Shown here piece after piece: positions 40,601 to 53,500 of a DNA stretch of 64,000 nucleotides. The stretch lies in contig VYZB01000522.1 of the NCBI GenBank assembly GCA_013397455.1, positions 372,001 through 436,000 of the forward strand. The letters are read 5' to 3'. Both the position numbers and the translations under genes were made by a program. The DNA is from Crotophaga sulcirostris (lineage: Eukaryota; Chordata; Aves; Cuculiformes; Crotophagidae). The first letter of the stretch is position 1; every line of letters begins with the position of its first letter. The notes beneath the pieces are model-generated. The model was given only the letters and a program-made list of their open reading frames with translations. It was not told the DNA's origin and searched no databases.

Positions 40601-41348
40601 TATGCACTTTCTCATGAACGTATTCTTGTGTCAGTGTGTTTTTCCTGCGCTGAAAATAATGTTTCATCTCTCCTTGGACATAAAGCACTCTGCTTTGTCA
40701 CCCATCTCAGCACTTCTAGTTCTGTTTTAGCCTTTCTGAGATGGGTAAACAGTACTAAAAAGACTATGGAAGATGAAAACGTACTTTCCTCTTCATCAGC
40801 CCAAGTGAGGCTTTTCCTTAACTGAAAACTTGTAAAGGTAAAATAGAAGTCAGTCTGGCTACTTCATTTAAATACCTTGAAAGGGATGGATTTGATCAAC
40901 ATTTTGAAAACATGTTTCCTAAGCTCTAAGAACCCTTTAACTGCATTACCTTGAGAAAATACAGCACCTCACCGGATCAGACTGCAAAAATGTTATCTAC
41001 ATCCAGTTCCAATGACCCTTTTATTACACTGCCTTTAGATTAAGGAGAAAACAAAGCAGAACCCTGGAGGGTTAATATTTTTGAAACCAGCCCTAGCTGA
41101 AGACAATCAGTGCAAGCTTTTGATAAAACTGATCAAAGGGCAATTTTTGACAGGTTGGAAACATGAAATGTTACTTGCCCTCTTTTAGTTTCACTCTTTC
41201 TTCTCAGAAGACCAGTGTTTGTTTTGCATAGTAGAAACATTATTCCTGTGTTGTTTAACTTTTGCACATGAGCCCTCATTTGATTCCACCAGAGTAAAAG
41301 AAGTTTGGGATTAGAAAGCGGTTTTTTCTCTTCTGCTGCATTAAAAGG

Positions 41349-41359
41349 TTTTTTTTTTT
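41349..41359. repeat. Poly-T run
   Basis: Eleven consecutive T bases in a pyrimidine-rich stretch, with no element attached. Confidence 0.65.
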
Positions 41360-42318
41360 CAATTTATCTTTCCTTTCTTTCTCTGTTTTACCTCTCGGCC
41401 ACAATTTATACATCAGCATCTTCTGCTATTGTCTTTATATTGGATGAGAATCCCCTTGAAATATTCCCACAGAGTTGCTATTTCTCCTCTTTTCATTACT
41501 TCTAATTGGTTGTTGTTAAGATAATGTATTTGGCATCAGACTGACAAAGAAAAGAGAAAAAAAAGACAAAAAAGGGATGGGGTGATTGTGATAGTCTCAA
41601 GGACAGTCTGCATTGGGGCATCAAGAGGGCAGATTCATGATACCTTTTAAAACATGGTACTGTGCAAGGGATATATAGATGACAAGTAACTAGGAGCACC
41701 TTAAAACCACTTTCCTTTAGGTTTAGTATCAGAGCTGCAGGATGCATACCCCAGCTCAGTGCCCCCTCACAGGAGAGGATGTGCCATTTGGCCATTTAAC
41801 CCTCTAGAACAACCCACAGGACTTTAATCTCTCTCTCATAATCTTTAATTAGTCACCTCTCTCAGCACCTTCACAGTTTACTTTCATGCCATTTGAAATC
41901 AGGATACCTTGCAGATACTGGCATACAAATTAAATCAAGCCTGCAGTCAGTAGCAGACTGCAGCCAGTTTAAAAGGCCTTTTATGCACAGCATCTGCTCT
42001 CTTGCATGGGTGGAAAACTCCAGGAAATCTAAAGATCTCAGTATCAAACCTTCCTCCACATTCAAGAATGCTGAGGGTGTAAACCACGGTTCAGAACTTG
42101 TAATTCCTGTGGACCAAACATTGACACAACCAATACAGAAATGCTGAACTGAGGGTCTAGGTAATAGATTATTTCTCTGCTATCAGATCCTTACATTAGT
42201 TATCACCCTCAGTTAAGTTTAGAATTGCTTTTTAAGCTTCTTTATTTAAGCTAGTAGCTTTAAAATGCAAGTCTGCATTCTCAGTTCACTGCTGCTTATT
42301 GAGCATTTTGGGCATAAA

Positions 42319-42855
42319 GAATCACAGAATCGTTTAGCTTGGAAAGGATTTTACGATCACTGAGTCCAACTGTAACTCCACTGCACTGCCAACTCTACTA
42401 CTAAACCATGTCCCTAAGTGCCATATGTCCATGTTTTTTGAATGCCTCCAGGGATAGAGACTCCACCACTGCCCTGGACAACCTATTCCAGTGCTTGGCA
42501 ACCCTTTTGGTAAAGAGATTGTTCCTAGTATCCAGTCTGAACCTCTCCTGGCAGACCCTGAGCCTATTTCCTCTCGTCCTAACTCTCAGTACTTGGGAGA
42601 AGAGACCAACACCCACCTCACCACAACCTCCTTTCCAGGAGCTGCAGAGAGCAATGAGGTCTCCCCTCAGCCTCCTCTTCTCCAGACTAAAGAGCCCCAG
42701 GTCTCTCATAACATTGGTTCTCCAGCCCCTTCCCCAGCTCCATTCTCTTCCCTGAATGCGCTCCAGCCCCTCAGTATCTTTCTTGTAGTGAGGGGACAAA
42801 ACTGAACAGAGGGTTTGAGGTGTGGCCTCACCAGTGCCGAGAACAAGGGTAAAAG
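42319..42855 (-). mobile_element. CR1 LINE, 5'-truncated with internal deletion
   Basis: Read on -, CR1 ORF2 C-terminal motifs appear in order: [66 protein letters not shown]. The 3' untranslated end reads GTTGGACTCAGTGATCG and ends in GATTCTGTGATTCT, close to the usual CR1 tail. Between ERIQ and the [10 protein letters not shown] motif the usual basic stretch and SYEEQLRE block is missing or scrambled, with the frame restored, so this copy has an internal deletion or rearrangement near 42690-42750. The 5' end fades near 42855. Nonfunctional copy. Confidence 0.92.
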
Positions 42856-43062
42856 AAGCATTTTTTCCTAAATTTGTTTTAGAATGAAGTAAAAACACCT
42901 TACACATTCACTGCAGGTGTTCACAGTGAGGGCTTAAAAAAGCCATTAAGCCCTTTCTGGTCCTCAGTTTCCCCATTCATATAACTGAGTTGAAAGCCTT
43001 ACCTTACCTACCTAGGATACTGTGTATGGATCAGCTGGTGTTTGGTAGGGGAGTTCAAGAGG
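42856..43062. other. Short unique spacer
   Basis: The spacer between the CR1 fragment and the second LTR copy shows no recognisable feature. Confidence 0.5.
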
Positions 43063-43068
43063 AAAAAC
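43063..43068. repeat. Target-site duplication, left copy
   Basis: AAAAAC directly precedes the LTR and is identical to 43433-43438. Confidence 0.85.
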
Positions 43069-43432
43069 TGTAGTAAGAAGAGTCCCGGAGTCAAGGATCG
43101 ATCCTCACAGGGGCACGGTCAAAGCTCCTTTATTCTATTTCCAGGCTACATTATCTAGCATTTTTCCGAGAGTACATGTGTCCACACAACCTGCAAGCCA
43201 CAGGTGATTCCATTCTCCATCCTCTCACAATTTGTCCATGCAAACAATTAACATCATTCATCTGTAGTTCATCCCGTCGCTTCTCCCCGCTGCTTCTTCC
43301 GTCTCTTGCCTCTGTCTCCGCTGCTGCCTTATCACTTTGCTCTCTCTTCTCAGACCTCCACCGCATGCCTGAAATTCCTCCAAGCCTGGTTGGTTCAAGG
43401 ACAAACATCCTTCTCACATAAACCCTTCTACA
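43069..43432 (-). mobile_element. Solo LTR, class II (ERVK-like) avian endogenous retrovirus, copy 2
   Basis: On - the element runs from TGTAGAAGGG (5' end at 43432) to CTTCTTACTACA (3' end at 43069), with intact TG...CA termini. It is 364 bp long, as is copy 1 (9695-10058). The poly(A) signal is at 43129-43134 (TTTATT on +). A perfect 6-bp duplication AAAAAC flanks it, which fixes both boundaries to the base. Several CpG sites present in copy 1 are TG or CA here and a few the other way, so both have decayed separately from a common source. No internal retroviral sequence adjoins it: a solo LTR inserted independently of copy 1 and in the opposite orientation. Confidence 0.92.
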
Positions 43433-43453
43433 AAAAACATTTTCTAAAGTCAA
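43151..43453 (-). other. 100-codon open frame through the LTR U3
   Basis: Same frame as 9710-9976 on +. The upstream ATG and first residues lie in flanking host DNA, so the longest version is a chance fusion. Inside the LTR the product is basic, and its last 26 residues, including the Cys-x2-Cys pair and terminal KNAR, are identical between copies. The middle third differs strongly. Probably incidental. Confidence 0.22.
43433..43438. repeat. Target-site duplication, right copy
   Basis: AAAAAC, identical to 43063-43068, directly after the LTR end. Confidence 0.85.
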
Positions 43454-46400
43454 ACATAATCATTCATGAACATTAACTCCCTGGACAACACATCTGCAAA
43501 GGCTCTTTAAGTAAAATCCTGCCTGAACACAGTTACAGAGGCCCCTAACACGCCGAACATGTTTCTAGAGGACCTGAGTGGCACACTTCCTATCCAAGTG
43601 CTATTTATCTGTTTATTTTTGGCTAGAAGATGTTTCTGCCCACACCCCGAATGGATCTAAGTCAGTTCTGATAGTGACTGGGGGAAACTACCACAGCCAG
43701 TGGTATCCCTGAGAAAAATGTCTCCCCTTCCACAGGAAAAGAAGAAGTATACCCAGGAGGTAGTGTGTTACCCAGTGCCAAGGAAGTGGACAACTGGATC
43801 AGAGTTCATTTTCATTTTTCTTAAAAACTGAACCAAAAGAAAAAAATCTTCCAATGCTTTTAAATGATTGATTTATCTCTATTGGAACTGGCATTTTTCA
43901 CTAAAAATCCTTTTTGGCAGCACTGTATCTTTCAATTGGAAAGCTTTCCACATGAAAAATCTCAGACAACTGTAACATAACAAACGCTGCAATGGTATTT
44001 TCCATGTGAGATGTAGGACAATTTCACAACTAACAACATAAGTAGCTTAATTTTATATCAGCAAGATATTAAATTTTATATAATGTTCATGATTAGGCTG
44101 CGTGCTTGAGCACATCCAACTTTCAGCACGGAAGGATGTGTGGGTTCAGTGTGCCCACTCATTGTACTTGATGCCCAAAGAAATGACATGCTTAGGAGGA
44201 AACAATGAAGGAGTTCTTTGGGTGATCTGTCAGGAACAGCCATAAAAGGGCCATTACAAACTAGGACTGACTTTGTAGTTTAGCCCTACCAATATTAGAC
44301 CTCTGGTACATTTGAGGGAGCTGGCAAATAGGCTCCAATGAAGATGCACTAGCCCCAAAAAGGACCTGAATTCAAATACATGACAGTAGGTCCAGGTTCT
44401 GTGGCCATATGCCAGAAGACCACGTGGTGTAGCAAGACACTGAGCAACTTCTCTGATGCCAAGTTTCAATATTGTTTTTTTAAATAAACTATCTTTTAGG
44501 TTGTTTCCACAACTTCCTTCCCACAAGATCTGTGGAGTCCCTGAAGAACTTCCCATGACATTAGTGGGACCTGGATCAGCGCACAGTGTTATTCCTTTTG
44601 AAGGAGGTTGTCATTTCAAGGCAATTTATTTCCAAAGTCAATGGATTTAGATGTAATTTCCCTTTTTTCTGCCTCCCTCTTAAACTAGAGTAATCCCATG
44701 GAGTTGTGACTTTTTATTTCCTACCAGAACCACCACAATGGATTAGGCTTTATTTGCCTTCTACTGTATATGGCATTTGAGCAAATCCAATCTAAATTCC
44801 TTTCTTACTTTAATAGTGGCTTTGGCAATTAGATTTATAGGCCAACTCTGCTCTGGCATTTAAAGTCCCTTAGTATGAAATAAAAAACAAAAACTAAAAC
44901 TTCTTGGTAAAAAATCTTCCTTCCTTCCCTTTTTCTTTTAATCATTTAATAATCTTAATGACATCATTCAGAAATGTTTTAACATTTCATTCTGTGGAAA
45001 CTACACGAAACACAGATATTGAGAACATGATTGAATTACATAAAAGTTGACATAGTTCTAATGCCACGCTTAAAGACTAGTGGTGTCTTCAATTTTCATG
45101 CATATATTTATACATATGGTAGGCTATACATTATTCTAATCATTGCGTTTACTACAAACACTGCCTATACATCACATTGTATACTCAGATGACTAAACTT
45201 AGGATGCAAGGACTTAAATTTACCTGTTACAACTTTCAGGGATGCTCAAGACATTCTCCATTTATCTTTCTGACCAAAGAACAAACAGTTCTTCCATTTC
45301 TTTTTCTCCCCCAGCACCTCCTAACAGTATCAAGTCTTGCCAGCTGCCAACCTCAATCAAAACTCTTTACACGTAACTCCCCTCATGTTGTTGCCCTTTA
45401 GCAAAAGCCTTCTTCATACTTGCTCCTTATTACCCTTCTTTCACCCTCCATGATTTAGAAGTCTACTTCTAAGTGGTAGTGCCATTTTAGTGTAATCATT
45501 GCTTTAATCCCTTTAAGAGTCCACGATCTCTTCTCTGGATAGATATTGAACACCTCCTTGAAAAAGCAAGATTTTTAGATCCACTTCCAGTCTCTAATCT
45601 ATAGTTGTTAAAGACATTCACTGCTTTGCTTTTCAGCCTCATGCTTTTCTCAGAGCAGAAATTGATGGAGGTGGCCTATTCTATTTTTACTTCTCTGGAG
45701 GATTGACTTTTCTGATAATGTCAGCTCTCCTCTCTGTACCAGAAGGCTGCACAGTCTTGTCATCCAGGCAAAGTCTAATCCTTCCCTTTGTGCACAGCCC
45801 AGCCTGTTAGATTTTTAGCTGATATGAACCCACATAGTTCCACTGAAGGTGAACCCATGCACTAGGGGGGGATCTGCTTCACTATTGTCAAGAGGAGTTT
45901 GGATGGACAAGGCTTGGGGAGAGAAAGTATAGAGACTCATTTTGTAGGTATTTTAATATTCAGGCAAAGAATTCACTAGTTGAAATGCTTGTGACAGGAA
46001 ATGAGAAAAGACTTTTAAAAGGTGTGCTGAGATGGACTTGCAGAGATCATGTTTGTTCAGTTCTGTTTATTGGTGTTTTGGAGTCCCTTGAACAGCCTAA
46101 GTGCATGAGCTTTACTTAATACTGGCACTAATAAAATGTGATATGAAGTTAGAAAATTTACATTCCCACAAAGAGAAACCTAGGCTGCACTTCTGAACAC
46201 AGCATGAGATGAGATGAGTTTTTAAAGCACCCTTCTAGAAGCAGAACTTGAACCCTGTGCTTAATGTAATCAGACCCACATTCTCCAACTGTACTGGCAT
46301 TAAATTCTGTTCTAAGCTACCAGGTCCCTTTATTTTAGTGGAACATTTGCATAATATGATATTAAACCCAGTAAATAACAGCAGTACCTCATAAGGCAGC

Positions 46401-49159
46401 ACTAATCGGCTTTGCCAGAGCAATTTCTTTGTTCAAAGAGGACGGTGTGGTTTTCTGCCAGGGCAGCGGGCTGTAATGGCTCACTAAAATAATAGACAAA
46501 TCCCAAACTTAGCCAAGACTAATCCTCTCAGTAACAGCCACTTGATATATTGGCCTCATCACTTCATACAAGATCTTCGTCAAGTCTAGGAAAGTTCAGG
46601 GCCTTTCCCCCCAGCTCTCCTGTCTCTAAATGACTTTGATTGAGTCGCTGTAGATCTATTTTCCCTCTATTCCTTCTCTGTTCAGTGTCAGTGAGCACCT
46701 ACTGAATCATGTGAGCCATCCAAAACCCCAAACAAACTTGCATGCCAGTGGAACCCAGAGATGTCTGTGTTTGCTGTTGTAAATTCAAAGACTTTATGTA
46801 AGTTAATTCCATTATAGACCCTTGAGATTAAAATCAGAAGTATAGAATTAACCATCCTTTTAGGTCTGGTTTCAAATACTCACCACAAGCTCTTTATAAA
46901 AAGCAAAGCACAAAACATGATGAAAAATATGATGGCCCATCTATGGGGTGCCCCTAGATATTCCAAACAAAATAGGGGTAAAAGCGATTATGCCCAGTGA
47001 TTTATTTGATAGCTAATTTTGGTTCAATTCCTCTCATAAATCATAAGGACTTTGCTGGATAATTTTCCTAAGGAGAATGAATTGCTGGCATGACATAGTC
47101 CTTCCATGACATTTGCTAATACACCTCTGTGTCAAACTGTGAAGTTAAGTGTTTTCATTGTTGAGCTAAAGAGGCTTAACATTAAAAACTTATGGAAATG
47201 GCTTTAATACTGAGATTTACTTTCAGAATACTTTTGAAATGCAATATCCCCAGGTACTTTATAAAAAGCTAGACTCCATTTTCAATAGCTTTTGCTGAGT
47301 CTTTATCTGTATTCATAATACAGAATGTGCCATTATAAATAATTAATCAATCAGCATCTGCTATGCTCACAAAACAGTTATAGCTCAAAATTGACTGTTG
47401 GCCTGATTCCGCACCTCTGAGGTGTCTGAGAACTTTGCTCCTAGCTTCTATTAGAAGTGGATAAAGCACAGACCATCAATCCCAATCACAGCCTCAGGGG
47501 TTGCATATACGTTTACATGCATTAGCAGTCTGACCCAAGCCAATGGAATCACTTTGCTGCCTGGTACCTAAAAGAAAATGTCAGTTTAAAAGGTGTGTTT
47601 CCAAGTTATGTATACTACTTGCAGAAGTATAAATACAAATATCGGAGACATGGGGTGAGGGGTATTTCAGATTAACCTGAGTTTGAGGCTCCCAGTTATG
47701 ACCTCAAGCTGTTCTTCCCTAGCCTTTGCCACACAGGGGGCATTATAATTCCATCCACGTGGTACTGTGAGTCCCCTGACTGGAAGGGGTGGTACCCACA
47801 TACTCAGCTCTTGGTTGAGAGCCGTCATGCCCAGACCGCACAGTAATCACACATCTCCCTTGTCCTGGCTCATTTGCCATTGATGCAGCTGAAGTTAGCA
47901 AAGGACACCTACCAAATTACCATCAGCCAATAAACACTAATAAATGTCCTGTAGCAAATCTTACCTCTTTCAAATCTGTCTTTGGTGCCTTTTCAGCCTC
48001 ATACATTCATTGAGGCATTCTGTCTTTACACTCCCAGTGAAGTTAAACATCCTCTAAAACACAGATGGTTGTCTGTCGTGGAAAAAGAAAAAAGGGAAAT
48101 CCAGTGTGAGCCCTGAATGCGAGTGATTAGCTGATCCACTAGAAAACAGCACTGCTCTTGAACAGCTGCTCTGGACATGGAAGGGCCAGAAGAAGGCCAT
48201 GTTTCCACTAAGTTTATCCTCATAACTGCTGTACCTGCCTGTGGAACAGTGTACACAGCATTCAGACCACAGATTGCCCAAGGCCCTCAGCTGCTAGCTC
48301 TGTCATGGGCTCTCTCTCACCAAACTTCTGTGCTTAAACTAACCTTGGAAGAGGTTTCTACAAAGGAGATAACAAAACCAGAACAAACTGAGAGCAGCCA
48401 GTTTATTGCCATTTTACCCAGTCATACAATTTTTTCACATTAGGTTTTGTCACATTTCAGTGGTCTTCCAACCCATATCTACCATACTGTCAGCACTCCA
48501 CTCTTACACAAACCTTTTTACCCGTTTTTGCAAAATTCTCATTATTTCCTGTCAAAAACACACTAACATCGCATTGGTCTGGTCATAGGATGGGCATGCT
48601 GGTCAGCCAGAAAACATCATCTCCCATAGGATTCTTTAATGCATAATATGGAAGTGGAAGTCTACAATTTTTATTGAAGATGTTTGATAGACTGAAGATG
48701 CTGTGGCTGGTTTTACATAAGTAAGAAGAAACAAAGATTCCTTTTTTAACACCTTACGTAATCCAAATAAGTTTGAGAAATTAAAGGCATGGCTAGCATG
48801 CGGTTCTCTTTCTCTGTCTGTCACACACCAAAGCCTTGTTCTGGGCCACATTAGGAACCACCACTTAGCTTCGATCCACATTCACCCTTACCACTGTATA
48901 ATCCTGCCGCATCTTTATTTTTCATTATTGTCCAGATATCTTACTTAGACAGCGAACACAAGGAATCCTTTTTTAAATTGTTCCACTTTCAAAAAAACCC
49001 TGCTACTCTCATCACTTACTCAGCAACAGCTAATGCACAAATATAGGATTTATATTGGCAAGAGCATTGGAACTAAAACTACCGCAAAGGCACAGCACAT
49101 TTCTTATAGTTATGCCCCTCATTTCGCTAGTTAGTCACATATTTAATGGTAGCAGGGAT

Positions 49160-49400
49160 CTCTTCAGAATTGGCTTTGCTTATTTTGCTTTGTGCAAGAT
49201 ACTGCATGATCATTATTCAGGGTTGTAAATAATTCCTAATTACATCTCGAGGGGTCCATTTTACCTACCTAATTCTCGAAGAAACTGCTCTCTTCTGTTT
49301 ATACAAGCTTGGGCCATATATTCAAGGCGTGATGGTACAAACATTTACCTGCGCAGGAACATCTCCCGGCTGGACTGCTCCCATCTCTGCATGCCTTACT
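49160..49400. promoter_or_regulatory. Candidate conserved noncoding element
   Basis: Mixed sequence with GATCATTATTCAGGG near 49207, AATTCCTAATTACATC near 49230 and TACCTACCTAATTCTCG near 49263. No transposon match. It lies 150 bp from the next candidate at 49550, and the two could form one cluster. Composition-based inference. Confidence 0.2.
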
Positions 49401-49549
49401 GGCACACGAACAGAGGGAATGAAGGTATGGGTACCAGGGTCCCTATCCTTTACCAAAAGAAGGAGCCTAAAAATTATTTTTCCTTGAGCACATAATACTC
49501 ACAATCAAGAACATGTGGTTAATGAACAAAAGCCTTTTACTTTTTCCCT

Positions 49550-49740
49550 TTAACTCAGGCTGTCACTATTTTCATGTTTATTTGCCAGATGCATCCCAGC
49601 TGCTAATTAAGCTTGAACGAATTAAGGTGAATTGAATCTTGCCTGAGCATCTGCTGTTGTCCTATTAGCATGGCAGGCAACGAAAGGAAGATGATGCCAC
49701 ATCTTTAAAAAGGCCATTTATACTTAGAATTACTTCATGC
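49550..49740. promoter_or_regulatory. Candidate conserved noncoding element with E-box next to homeodomain site
   Basis: An E-box CAGCTG (49597-49602) abuts CTAATTAA (49603-49610). GAATTAAGGTGAATTG follows at 49619 and CCTATTAGCATGG near 49660. The directly joined E-box plus TAATTA arrangement resembles the paired bHLH-homeodomain sites of neural and limb enhancers. No repeat signature is present. The role is inferred. Confidence 0.28.
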
Positions 49741-51751
49741 AATACACTTAATATAGAACATTTTTCTCATTACAAATACTGTGTGAGTAACAATAAAATG
49801 TCTTGTAGAGTATACCAGTGAGTTGGTCTGTGTTATAATTCTAGCAGTTTTCTTGTAGATTCTCATAATATGCAAAATCAGGACTAGTTTTAAATGATAA
49901 TCAAGGATGAAGAAAGAGCCAGGAATCAAACAACATATAACCTGGCTGCCTTGATCAGGATTGACGAAGGTGCAGCTTCAGTTCCTCTGTTTTTGGCAAA
50001 TTTCCCAACAAATTAAAAACATAAGGTAGTGCTAGGCAGCGTTCTGTGGGGCGTCCTTTCCTATAGAATGGAAATGGCTTTTGTCCCACCTGTGTCAAAC
50101 CAGTCCTTGTGTGGACCTTAAAATGGGGGTTAGAATGAGATGTTTGATGAAGTCCAACTGTGCTAACTATACAGTTAATGCAAGGAGCTTAGGAGTCTGG
50201 GTTCCTGTAAAACTGCAGTTAATATAGTATTAAAAAAAAGAACACAATCTTAGAGATAGTTATGAAAGGGAAGCAAAAAGTAAGTCATTTTGATCCTGGA
50301 GACACTTTTAGGTTATTTTAGATGCAAAGAAAATCTCTTCATAAAAGAAATATAAAAATGATTAAAACTCTGTGCCTTGAGAAGGTGCAGAGTTTGCTTT
50401 TACACAATTTGCAGTAAGTCTTTAAAGTGATAAAATCTTGAATATTAGATGTGCATCCCTTAGGGCTTTCATTTCATTTTTATACTGAAAAAAAAGGCTA
50501 ATACAAGTTCATAGTAATCAAAAATGGTGATAATTGCCACCACTAAAATTCTCTGTAAAAAGTTTGTGCTGCCTTACAGAAAAGTAAGTGAAAATTAACC
50601 AAAGCTGGTCCAAGTTAATAAATTTACTTATTGCACAAGAGACAGTTGGAAAGTGAAGTTTGTAAATATAAATGTCTACAAGTTAGAAACACAGTTCCTT
50701 AGCCATAAGCATGATAAATTTAAGCTCTGCAAATGGTGTAGTGTGGCAATTAAAACTAAGGATACACAATGGTAAAACTGCTGAAATAATGTTTCTTGCT
50801 CCATGCCTTCCCAGAGGAATAAACCGTTGGAGGAAAATCTAACAGACTTTACATCCAATAATGAATGTTCCTTTGCTTAAAGACAAATGAGAGTTGTAGT
50901 ACCATTTTCTGACTAAAGATGATTAAGTATTAGTGCCCACTGGGCTAAAGAACAAAAGAAGAGCTATTGATCCAAAATTGGACAAATATATTTGTTTTAT
51001 TACACCTACCTGAATTTTGCCAGTTCCTAGTGGTAAACTCAGCACCATGAGAAGAGTAATTAATGATAAGACTCTGGAGATCTTAATGATGCTTGGCTTG
51101 TCGTGAGCATTACCTGAAACATTTTTAAGTTTTGGATAAATTAATCTTCATCACTAAATTCTATCTAAGCAAAATAAACTCAAGGAAATGGCTCTAATAT
51201 GCACAGTGAGGGAATATTAAATGTAGACTGCAGGACTTAAATAATTAACCTGTACCTGAATAAAATTGGAATATTCCATCAAATCTGAATCCCCCATTTT
51301 TTCCCACTAAATAAAATGCAGTGAAAAGCTCATTGTTTTTCCCTTTTCATGAACACATACTGAATTGAAATAAGCGTGAAAAAGCAAATCAAGTGGAAAA
51401 TTATTCCCATTTTTTGTTGAGGCAAGGTTCATGAACTCTTTTTCATAGTTTATTTTAAAAGTTTAACCAGAACGAATCTGATCCTTTTCAACTAAGCCAG
51501 GCAGCATTCCTGAAGAAGCATCAGGGTCCTTTCTTTTTTTCAAAGCCAAGAGCAGCAAGACATCAGTGTGACAATCAGGAGACAAACAACAGTAAAGGAA
51601 TCAGAGGACTAGTCGCAAATGAGCAACACAGAATGCGTTTTGGATATTAAATTTCAAATTTTAAGCTATTCATTAATACATGAATAATTCATAATTCACA
51701 CTTCATAACTATGATGAATCCTAATTACACATAAAATGGAAAGTGTGGGAA

Positions 51752-51793
51752 AGAGATAACAATTGATATTGAAGAGATAACAACTGATAGTGA
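51752..51793. repeat. 21-bp tandem duplication, two copies
   Basis: AGAGATAACAATTGATATTGA is followed directly by a copy differing at two bases. Old small duplication, no known role. Confidence 0.8.
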
Positions 51794-53264
51794 GTTGATG
51801 AGAGATGAGATATTCAACATCTCCTTCCTTCTTGAGCAGCTAATCTCTAAATTATAACTCTTTTATGACTTCCTCAAAAACAAAGCACGTTTTCTTCTTA
51901 CACTTCAACATGTTAATGAAAAGATGTAGACTCTTCATACCTGCCTTCTTTATGGACCAGTCCTGCTTAAAAGAAGGTAGCGTATTTGTATGAAATCAAA
52001 GCTAGAAAAGAAATAATTTAAATTCACAACAGAATAAAAGACATTGTTACTGTAGAAGCTTTATTGTCAGATGAAAGAAAGAACACAGGACAGTGTAGGA
52101 GAGGAAAATCCTTGTGCAGTTAAATTTATATATATGGAATCATATCAGGGCAAAGATACCTAGGAGATCTGTACAAGGGAGTTCAAGCAAATAGAGATAT
52201 TTACTGAAGAATGAGTAAGAGCTCTGGAATCTACTGAGAAATCTCCTTGAGAATTCAATCAGTTAAGAACAATTTGTCACTCTCCTTTTTAGAGCAATAG
52301 AATACAAGTGGAGATGTCAGCCCCCTGCCAAGGTAAAGCTAGACTGAAACCATGCCAACCTTTCCAAACTTGTTCTAAAAGTCTACAGTAATGCAGGATT
52401 TACCACCTCAGCCAATTGTAGAGATCATCCACCCTTATCATAAGCTTAACTTGAGCTTTACTCTACATGGAAGTGTTTGCAGATAATTTAATTTTTTCTG
52501 AAGAGGTATATATGTCATCTCAGAAAATGTACATAACAGTTAGGTATGGCATTCAAAGTAGTCTACATACATAGTTAAAAAGGGCAGCCCTATGGATGAC
52601 TAAGACTCACAGAAGGTAATCCTGGGAAAGGAGCATACAAGATCCCTTGACATATGCTGTCCTTCGTATCAATCACAAGAGGCTCATGGCCTTCCAGACT
52701 TTTAATGTAACAATTAATTTAAAAATATAGCTCTTTATTGTTATTTCTCAATAAGGTGATTTGTATTTTACTCTTAAATTCTCTGACAGTTTCAATCATA
52801 CCTTTAGAAGTTCCAGCATTGTATTCAACTGTTTTACTCCTTTTTGCCTTGCTTTTAATGTTCTAAAAACCAAGCAGATACAATAACTAATATGAAGTGA
52901 GGGAAAGTTAACACCAGCAGTAACTTAGAAGTGCAAACACTTATTTATTCTGTTTTATTTATTCAACGCCATGAAGAATAATCAGAGATGGATGGGATTC
53001 AGGCATTAACACACTCAGCATCCGAGTTTGTCGCTGATCCACTTGTGACTGCAGAACAGCTACTTGCAGTCACCTGTAAAACAGGAAAATAATGTTCCTT
53101 AGCATATTTTGAGGCCTAATAAAAGTTTGTAAAGCATTTTGATACCCTTCAATGAAGGATGACATATTAAGGTGATGAATGACTCTTAAATATCATCACC
53201 AGTTCCAAGACCCTAGGCAGCTCTCTATTCAAATCACTCATATTCAGCAATGGGATTTTAATGT

Positions 53265-53500
53265 GTCTGCTTCTCTGTTAACTCCAGGGAAAACTCTGCT
53301 CGGCACTATCACTGCCATTATGGTGAAGTCCTTTGTCAGAGTGCCTTCATCCCTTGTGACAACCAGATTGGCGAGGTTGTGACTCATTGGGCCAGCCTTG
53401 TTTGTGCTGCTAATTGAAGGACCAGCGTGAATCTCCCAGTGGCATCACGGAGAGCTCACTTGTCAAAAGTTTTCATCGCTGGAGCTATCAGTCTTTGCTG
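53265..53500. promoter_or_regulatory. Candidate conserved noncoding element
   Basis: High-complexity stretch with near-even base composition, unlike its AT-rich surroundings. It includes GCCATTATGGTGAAGTCC near 53313 and GTGCTGCTAATTGAAGG near 53404. A 67-codon open frame on + (53179-53382) covers its left part without recognisable domain. It might equally be a noncoding exon. Weak call. Confidence 0.18.

Larger units (their letters stand above)
34969..42318. other. Unique noncoding DNA, no gene recognised
   Basis: No transposon or gene was identified. Open frames are at most 97 codons, with no domain. A poly-T run lies at 41349-41359. The stretch at 37480-37660 is listed separately as a candidate regulatory element. 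Confidence 0.6.

Noticed and set aside
42401..42907. 168-codon frame on - as a host gene
   Set aside because: It is the CR1 reverse-transcriptase ORF remnant plus flanking sequence.
10058..43069. The 33 kb between the two class II LTRs as a provirus or a composite element
   Set aside because: The LTRs are in opposite orientation, each has its own target duplication, and I see no gag, pol or env resemblance or primer-binding site between them.
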